Shown here piece after piece: positions 4,292 to 8,160 of a stretch of 8,160 nt of DNA. Source of the DNA: Oscillospiraceae bacterium (GTDB taxonomy: Bacteria > Bacillota > Clostridia > Oscillospirales > Ruminococcaceae); assembly GCA_017410745.1 (NCBI GenBank), contig JAFPPJ010000349.1:1-8160 (forward strand). Reading direction: 5' to 3'. The notes beneath the pieces are model-generated. The model made no database searches and was not told the origin of the DNA. It saw only the letters and a list, made by a program, of their open reading frames with translations. Each line of letters starts with the position of its first letter. Position 1 is the stretch's first letter. A program made the position numbers and the translations under genes.

Positions 4292-5911
4292 TTAAAGCTG
4301 CTGAGGATACTTCCTTGCATAGTCGGGAAGCAGCTTGGGCGAAACGATGTCTGTCTCAATGCCTGCAGCCTTTATCTCCTCATCGAACTTGTTTACATGC
4401 TCAAGAGTGAGCTTGCCGACATTGACACTCTTGAACTTAGCCGCAACGCTTCTGCCGGCATTTCTGCCGAATACGATAACGTCGAGGAGGGAGTTGCCCA
4501 TAAGTCTGTTTCTGCCGTGGATACCGCCTACAGCCTCACCAGCAACGTAGAGATTCTCTATGCCGCTCATGCCGTCGGGAGTGATGTCTATGCCGCCGTT
4601 CTGATAGTGAAGGGTGGGGTATACAAGGATAGGTTCCTTACGGATATCTATACCGTACTCCATGAACATCCTGAGCATAGCAGGGATACGCTTTTCGATA
4701 GTGCCTTCACCGTTCTTTATCTCGATGATGGGAGTATCGAGCCATATGCCTTCACCGTCGCCGGTGGATATGCCCTTACCTCTTGCCTTGCACTCTCTTA
4801 TGATAGAGGATGCGCATATATCACGGGTCTCGAGGGGATGCATGAATACTTCGCCGTCAACATTGACGAGCTTAGCACCGAGCGAACGTACCTTCTCGGT
4901 AACGAGTGCGCCGAATATCTGCTCGGGGAACGCTGCACCTGTGGGATGATACTGGAGAGAATCTGCATAGAGGAGCTTAGCGCCTGCTCTGTAAGCAAGT
5001 ACCAGACCATCTGCGGTAGCGCCGTAGTGATTGGATGTGGGGAAGCCCTGATAATGAAGTCTGCCTGCGCCGCCTGTTGCGATAACAACAGTCTTAGCCT
5101 TAGCGACCATGAGCTCCTTTGTTTCCATATTCATGAGTACCGCACCTGCTGCTGCACCCTTGTCATCGAGAATGATCTCGACAGCAGCGGTGAAGTCGAT
5201 AACAGGTATCTGACGGTTGAGAACTTCATCACGGAGAGTCTTCATTATCTCTGCACCGGAATAGTCCTTGCAGGCATGCATTCTCTTGCGGGATGTACCG
5301 CCGCCGTGAGTAGTGACCATAGTGCCGTCGGGCATCTTGTCAAATTCAACGCCGAGCTCATTGAGCCACTTGATAGCATCGGGAGCCTCTGTAACGAGCT
5401 TTGCAACGAGCTCGTGCTTGCCCTTGAAGTGACCGCCGCCGTATGCATCTATATAGTGCTGGCAGGGGCTGTCGTTGGGCTTATCGGCTGCCTGTATGCC
5501 GCCCTCAGCCATCATGGTGTTTGCATCACCTATTCTGAGCTTTGTGACGATCATAACATTAGCACCGCCGTTATGTGCTTCGATCGCTGCAGAAGAACCA
5601 GCTCCGCCGCCGCCGATGACCAGGACATCCACATCATACTTGGGATGCTCGAGATCTATCTTGGCAGGATCGATCCTGCTGTGTGCCTGAAGGAGATCTG
5701 CAAGCTGATGAGGTACCTTCTCACCCTTGTTGGGGCCTATCTTGAGCACCTCAAACTCGGATTCGATGTAGTCAGGATGATATGTCATCAGCACCTGATC
5801 CTTCTGCTCAGCAGTCATTCTCTCAGGCTCAAGTGCTGCATTAGCAGCACGGTTTGCTTCTACCTTTTTAAGCGACTCCCTCATCTGTTCGGTGGTGTAC
5901 GCTTCGTACAT
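4292..5911 (-). CDS. fumarate-reductase-type flavoprotein subunit (soluble, non-covalent FAD type)
   Basis: The 539-residue flavoprotein belongs to the FrdA/SdhA/NadB superfamily and is predicted to reduce fumarate to succinate in the cytosol. An N-terminal extension of about 90 residues precedes the dinucleotide fold VLVIGGGGAG (96-105). Catalytic residues of the family are present: H322 in YHPTG, the proton-relay Arg R342 in VTEKVRSLG, H435 in LHYQNGG and R469 in HGRNRLMGNS. Where FrdA/SdhA has the FAD-linking His (SHTxAAEGG), this protein has N131 (ANTMMAEGG), so FAD should be non-covalent. The sequence ends about 50 residues after FGRNAG (481-486), so the C-terminal helical domain of FrdA/SdhA is missing, as in FccA-type enzymes. 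AGGGAGG lies 7 nt before the ATG. It is the last gene of the operon, 14 nt after the Fe-S subunit. L-aspartate oxidase is a less likely alternative because of the Fe-S partners. Confidence 0.88.
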   Translation of the reverse strand: MYEAYTTEQMRESLKKVEANRAANAALEPERMTAEQKDQVLMTYHPDYIESEFEVLKIGPNKGEKVPHQLADLLQAHSRIDPAKIDLEHPKYDVDVLVIGGGGAGSSAAIEAHNGGANVMIVTKLRIGDANTMMAEGGIQAADKPNDSPCQHYIDAYGGGHFKGKHELVAKLVTEAPDAIKWLNELGVEFDKMPDGTMVTTHGGGTSRKRMHACKDYSGAEIMKTLRDEVLNRQIPVIDFTAAVEIILDDKGAAAGAVLMNMETKELMVAKAKTVVIATGGAGRLHYQGFPTSNHYGATADGLVLAYRAGAKLLYADSLQYHPTGAAFPEQIFGALVTEKVRSLGAKLVNVDGEVFMHPLETRDICASSIIRECKARGKGISTGDGEGIWLDTPIIEIKNGEGTIEKRIPAMLRMFMEYGIDIRKEPILVYPTLHYQNGGIDITPDGMSGIENLYVAGEAVGGIHGRNRLMGNSLLDVIVFGRNAGRSVAAKFKSVNVGKLTLEHVNKFDEEIKAAGIETDIVSPKLLPDYARKYPQQL

Positions 5912-5925
5912 GATAGATTCCTCCC

Positions 5926-6600
5926 TTACTTTTCAATATCTCTGTTATTGTAGCGCTCCATAAGCTGTTCATCGGACTCAGCCATGAGAGTATCGAGGAA
6001 TTCCTTGAAGTCGCCGTTGTGTATCTCTTTTACTCTGTCCTCAAGATGCTGTGTCTTGGGCATAAGATACTTACCGTTGATACGTCTTGCGAGCATGCCT
6101 ACCTGAGGATGGGAGATGCCTGCGGGGCAGCGTGATGAGCATACGCCGCACATTACACAGTCGAAGGATTCCTCAGCGCACTTTGCAAAGTCGCCTCTCT
6201 GTGCATATGCGATATACTGCATAACGTTGAGCTTCTGTGTGCAAGCCTTGGTACAGGCATTGCATCCTACGCATGCGTAGATCTCAGGATAGAGCTGCAT
6301 CATTACCTGCTGATCGGTGGGTATATTGTTTATGTCATATACCTGCTTGATGAGCGGGAAGAAGGGCAGGGTAGCGATGTACCTATTGTCCTGTACCTGT
6401 GTCTGGCAGGCAAGACATGTCTTGAGCTCCTGCTGACCCTTGATCCTGTAGATGGTAGCACATGCACCGCAGAAGCCGTTGCGGCATCCGCAGCCTCTGA
6501 TGAGCTGGTATCCGGCATATTCCATTGCTTTCATTATCGTAAGGCTTGCGGGTACGGAATACTGCTTGCCATACAGAAAGATATTTACCATATTTTCCAT
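5926..6600 (-). CDS. iron-sulfur electron-transfer subunit, [2Fe-2S] plus two [4Fe-4S], of the fumarate reductase
   Basis: This 224-residue protein has a plant-type ferredoxin domain (about 1-80) and a dicluster ferredoxin domain. The [2Fe-2S] ligands are C39-x4-C44-x2-C47 and most likely C65 (LKTCLAC). Two C-x2-C-x2-C-x3-C sets follow: C110, C113, C116, C120, and C148, C151, C154, C158. FrdB/SdhB normally has one [4Fe-4S] and one [3Fe-4S] cluster beside the quinone site; here both sets have four cysteines, predicting two [4Fe-4S] clusters. Its likely job is passing electrons from the NAD(P)H module to the flavoprotein. I place the start at ATG 6600 because AAGGAG (6609-6614) lies 8 nt upstream; an in-frame ATG at 6627 overlaps the preceding stop and has no good ribosome site. 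Gaps to its neighbours are 16 and 14 nt, so co-expression is nearly certain. Confidence 0.87.
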   Translation of the reverse strand: MENMVNIFLYGKQYSVPASLTIMKAMEYAGYQLIRGCGCRNGFCGACATIYRIKGQQELKTCLACQTQVQDNRYIATLPFFPLIKQVYDINNIPTDQQVMMQLYPEIYACVGCNACTKACTQKLNVMQYIAYAQRGDFAKCAEESFDCVMCGVCSSRCPAGISHPQVGMLARRINGKYLMPKTQHLEDRVKEIHNGDFKEFLDTLMAESDEQLMERYNNRDIEK

Positions 6601-6616
6601 AAGTTCCACTCCTTGA

Positions 6617-7444
6617 TCAATACTCATTAGGAAGCTCGCTCAGCTGATCGAAGCTGAATACAGGGCCGTCCTTGCAGACATACTTGTTGCCGATATTGCA
6701 GCGTCCGCATTTGCCTATCGCACATTTCATGCGAAGCTCCATCGTAGTGAATACGTTATTATCAACAAATCCAAGCTCTTTAAGTCCTGCAAGCGTGAAT
6801 TTGATCATTATAGGAGGACCGCACATAACGACTGTCTTGGAAGTATCGGGCTCAAGCTCCTTGACATAGTTGGGGATAAAGCCTACATGACCGTCCCAGC
6901 CTTCCTGTTCGCGGTCTATGGTAAGGTTGACCTCTGTATCCGGGCACTTCATCCATTCATCTATGATCTCCTGATAGTCTACCAGGTCATCCTTGGAACG
7001 GGAGCCGTATACGATCTGTACAGAGCCGTAGTTCGCTCTGTTGTCCCTGACGTAGTTTATGACCGAGCGAAGAGGAGCAAGTCCGATACCGCCGGCGATG
7101 AAGAGGAGATCCTTGCCCTTGAAGGTGGTCTCAACGGGGAAACCGTTGCCGTAAGGCCCTCTTACGGTGATCTGCTGACCTACCTCTATGGAATGGAGCC
7201 ATGTGGTAAGGCAGCCGCATTTCTTTATGGAGAATTCCATATATTCACGGTTGGTAGGGGAGGATGTTATGGAGAACATACCCTCGCCCACACCGGGCAT
7301 GGATACCATTGCGCACTGACCGGGGATATGCTCAAAGAGCTTATTTCCGTCCGTGCCTACTACTCTGAAGGTCTTGACATCGGGAGTATCCTGTCTGATG
7401 TCAGTTACAACACCGACATGTGGTATTAATGTTTCGCTGTGCAT
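6617..7444 (-). CDS. FAD/NAD(P)H oxidoreductase with [2Fe-2S] site (HydG/AsrB family)
   Basis: This 275-residue protein belongs to the ferredoxin-NADP-reductase superfamily, in the branch of sulfhydrogenase gamma and anaerobic sulfite reductase subunit B. A beta-barrel flavin domain (about 8-105) carries FSITSSPT (57-64). The NAD(P) domain has GGIGLAPLRS (118-127) and MCGPPIM (207-213). A C-terminal PyrK-like [2Fe-2S] motif follows: C241-x4-C246-x2-C249-x7-C257. It should oxidise NADH or NADPH and pass single electrons to Fe-S partners; which nucleotide it uses cannot be told from the sequence. The start at ATG 7444 is set by GGGGAGGAG (7452-7460), 7 nt upstream and inside the last codons of the preceding gene, implying translational coupling. 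The stop lies 16 nt before the next start. No sulfite reductase or hydrogenase catalytic gene is in the window, so it is best read as the electron-input subunit of the fumarate reductase. Confidence 0.87.
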   Translation of the reverse strand: MHSETLIPHVGVVTDIRQDTPDVKTFRVVGTDGNKLFEHIPGQCAMVSMPGVGEGMFSITSSPTNREYMEFSIKKCGCLTTWLHSIEVGQQITVRGPYGNGFPVETTFKGKDLLFIAGGIGLAPLRSVINYVRDNRANYGSVQIVYGSRSKDDLVDYQEIIDEWMKCPDTEVNLTIDREQEGWDGHVGFIPNYVKELEPDTSKTVVMCGPPIMIKFTLAGLKELGFVDNNVFTTMELRMKCAIGKCGRCNIGNKYVCKDGPVFSFDQLSELPNEY

Positions 7445-7448
7445 ACTC

Positions 7449-8160
7449 TCACTCCTCCCCAAATTCTTTAATGACCTTGATGATATTCATCGAAATAGGA
7501 CATCTGGAAAGACAGCGTCCGCATCCCACGCAGCCGAATTCACCGTTGTTATTGTCGGGGAAATATACCAGCTTGTGCATGAATCTCTGTCTGAAACGCT
7601 GCATCTGAGCATTTCTCGAGTTGCCGTGAGCCATCTTTGTGAAATCAGCATACATGCAGGAGTCCCATGTTCTGTATCTCTTTATACCGTGACCTGTATC
7701 GAAGTCCTTTATATCGTAGCACTGACAGGTGGGGCACACGAATGTGCATGTACCGCAGGCAAGACAGGACTCGGAAAGCTTTTCCCACTTCTCGGAATTG
7801 AATATCTCGAGCAGGGTATTCTTTCTGAAATAGTCGGTGGTAACATTTGCAAAGGGAAGCTTGCCCATGATCTCACGGGTGCTTTCCTGCTGAGCCTTTA
7901 CAGCATCATCGGAGGAATCTTCGAGCATATCCTTTACGGATGCGATGAAAGCTTCGCCCTTCTCATTGTTGGCAGTAATATAGAGATCGCCGTCAGCAAT
8001 CCAGCATGCAGCGTCTCCCTCGGGAGCAGCAGAGTCGATGCCGAAAACATTGCAGAAGCAGTTTTCTTCGGGCTCGCTGCAGGCAAGAGTAACTACAGTG
8101 CCGTGCTCGCGTCTTGTTGCATAGTAGCTGTCGATGGGTTCTGCGAGGAATACCTTGTCA
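7449..8160 (-). CDS. HydB/AsrA-like two-[4Fe-4S] electron-transfer protein (5' end beyond right edge)
   Basis: The frame is open to the right edge; 236 C-terminal codons are visible, the first complete one at 8159. The internal Met at 7928 is not the start, because the upstream residues match the family too. Visible are a Cys group ACSEPEENCFC (C27, C34, C36 of the fragment), then CLACGTCTFVCPTCQC (132-147), RTWDSCMYADFTKMA (163-177) and CVGCGRCLSRCPI (210-222). This order is typical of sulfhydrogenase beta and anaerobic sulfite reductase subunit A, which partner with the FAD/NAD(P) protein encoded directly downstream (4-nt gap). The two C-x2-C-x2-C-x3-CP sets bind [4Fe-4S] clusters. Its probable role is to bridge or branch electrons between the NAD(P)H subunit and the fumarate reductase subunits, or to accept ferredoxin electrons. 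The N-terminal part, promoter and any upstream operon genes are not visible. Confidence 0.85.
   Translation of the reverse strand, partial: DKVFLAEPIDSYYATRREHGTVVTLACSEPEENCFCNVFGIDSAAPEGDAACWIADGDLYITANNEKGEAFIASVKDMLEDSSDDAVKAQQESTREIMGKLPFANVTTDYFRKNTLLEIFNSEKWEKLSESCLACGTCTFVCPTCQCYDIKDFDTGHGIKRYRTWDSCMYADFTKMAHGNSRNAQMQRFRQRFMHKLVYFPDNNNGEFGCVGCGRCLSRCPISMNIIKVIKEFGEE

Noticed and set aside
4292..5911. L-aspartate oxidase (NadB) as identity of the flavoprotein
   Set aside because: The Asn at the FAD-His position also occurs in NadB, but NadB works alone with oxygen or fumarate; here the gene ends a tight operon of Fe-S and NAD(P)H subunits, and no nadA or nadC is nearby. It remains a minor alternative.
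4265..5953. 562-codon plus-strand open frame covering the whole flavoprotein gene
   Set aside because: Although longer than the real gene, its translation is Cys/Ser/Leu-rich with no family features, and the opposite strand carries a well-motivated, motif-complete flavoprotein with a good ribosome site. It is an antisense shadow of biased codon use.
7449..7928. Complete 159-residue ferredoxin-like gene starting at the Met at 7928
   Set aside because: The frame stays open to the window edge, and the upstream residues, including the CFC cysteine motif, match the HydB/AsrA family; no ribosome site precedes 7928.
6617..8160. Anaerobic sulfite reductase operon (asrABC)
   Set aside because: The two electron-transfer proteins fit AsrA/AsrB, but the next genes downstream are fumarate reductase-type, and no siroheme sulfite reductase subunit follows.

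Overview
The window looks like a chromosomal piece of an anaerobic, low-to-mid GC Firmicute, most likely Ruminococcus or a close Oscillospiraceae relative; R. flavefaciens, a succinate producer, would fit. This is inference. It rests on strong AGGAGG-type ribosome sites, TTGATT-N17-TATAAT promoters, a Rex-type redox operator, a small spore-coat-like gene and an oxygen-independent fumarate reductase operon. No rRNA, tRNA, CRISPR array, insertion sequence or phage gene was seen.

Layout. (1) Positions 1-226, minus strand: two tightly packed small genes, the first (226 to 47) a 59-residue helical protein resembling small spore coat proteins, the second cut by the window edge. (2) 227-362: divergent intergenic region with a tandem 10-bp repeat and a strong plus-strand promoter. 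(3) 363-815, plus: a 150-residue integral membrane protein of unknown function. (4) 850-2222, plus: phosphoglycerate kinase with its own promoter, a near-perfect Rex operator just after the -10 box, and a strong terminator. (5) 2233-2670, plus: a pentapeptide-repeat protein whose ribosome site directly follows the pgk terminator. (6) 2675-2742: two hairpins separating convergent genes. (7) 2741-4066, minus: a compact AspT/YidE/YbjL-type transporter with a TTG start, its own promoter and a hairpin in its leader. (8) 4292 to the right edge, minus: a four-gene operon, transcribed from the right edge leftward.

The operon is the main interest. In transcription order it encodes a HydB/AsrA-like two-[4Fe-4S] protein (5' end outside the window), a HydG/AsrB-like FAD/NAD(P)H oxidoreductase with a [2Fe-2S] site, a ferredoxin-type [2Fe-2S]+2[4Fe-4S] subunit, and a fumarate-reductase-type flavoprotein. 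No membrane anchor is present. The flavoprotein keeps the catalytic His and Arg residues but has Asn where FrdA/SdhA attaches FAD covalently, and it lacks the C-terminal helical domain. The parts suggest a soluble NAD(P)H:fumarate oxidoreductase: NAD(P)H to FAD to an Fe-S chain to FAD to fumarate, without quinone. The adjacent transporter belongs to the superfamily that contains the Corynebacterium succinate exporter SucE, so it may export the product. The Rex site at pgk suggests that glycolysis here responds to NADH/NAD+, the balance such a fumarate reductase would relieve.
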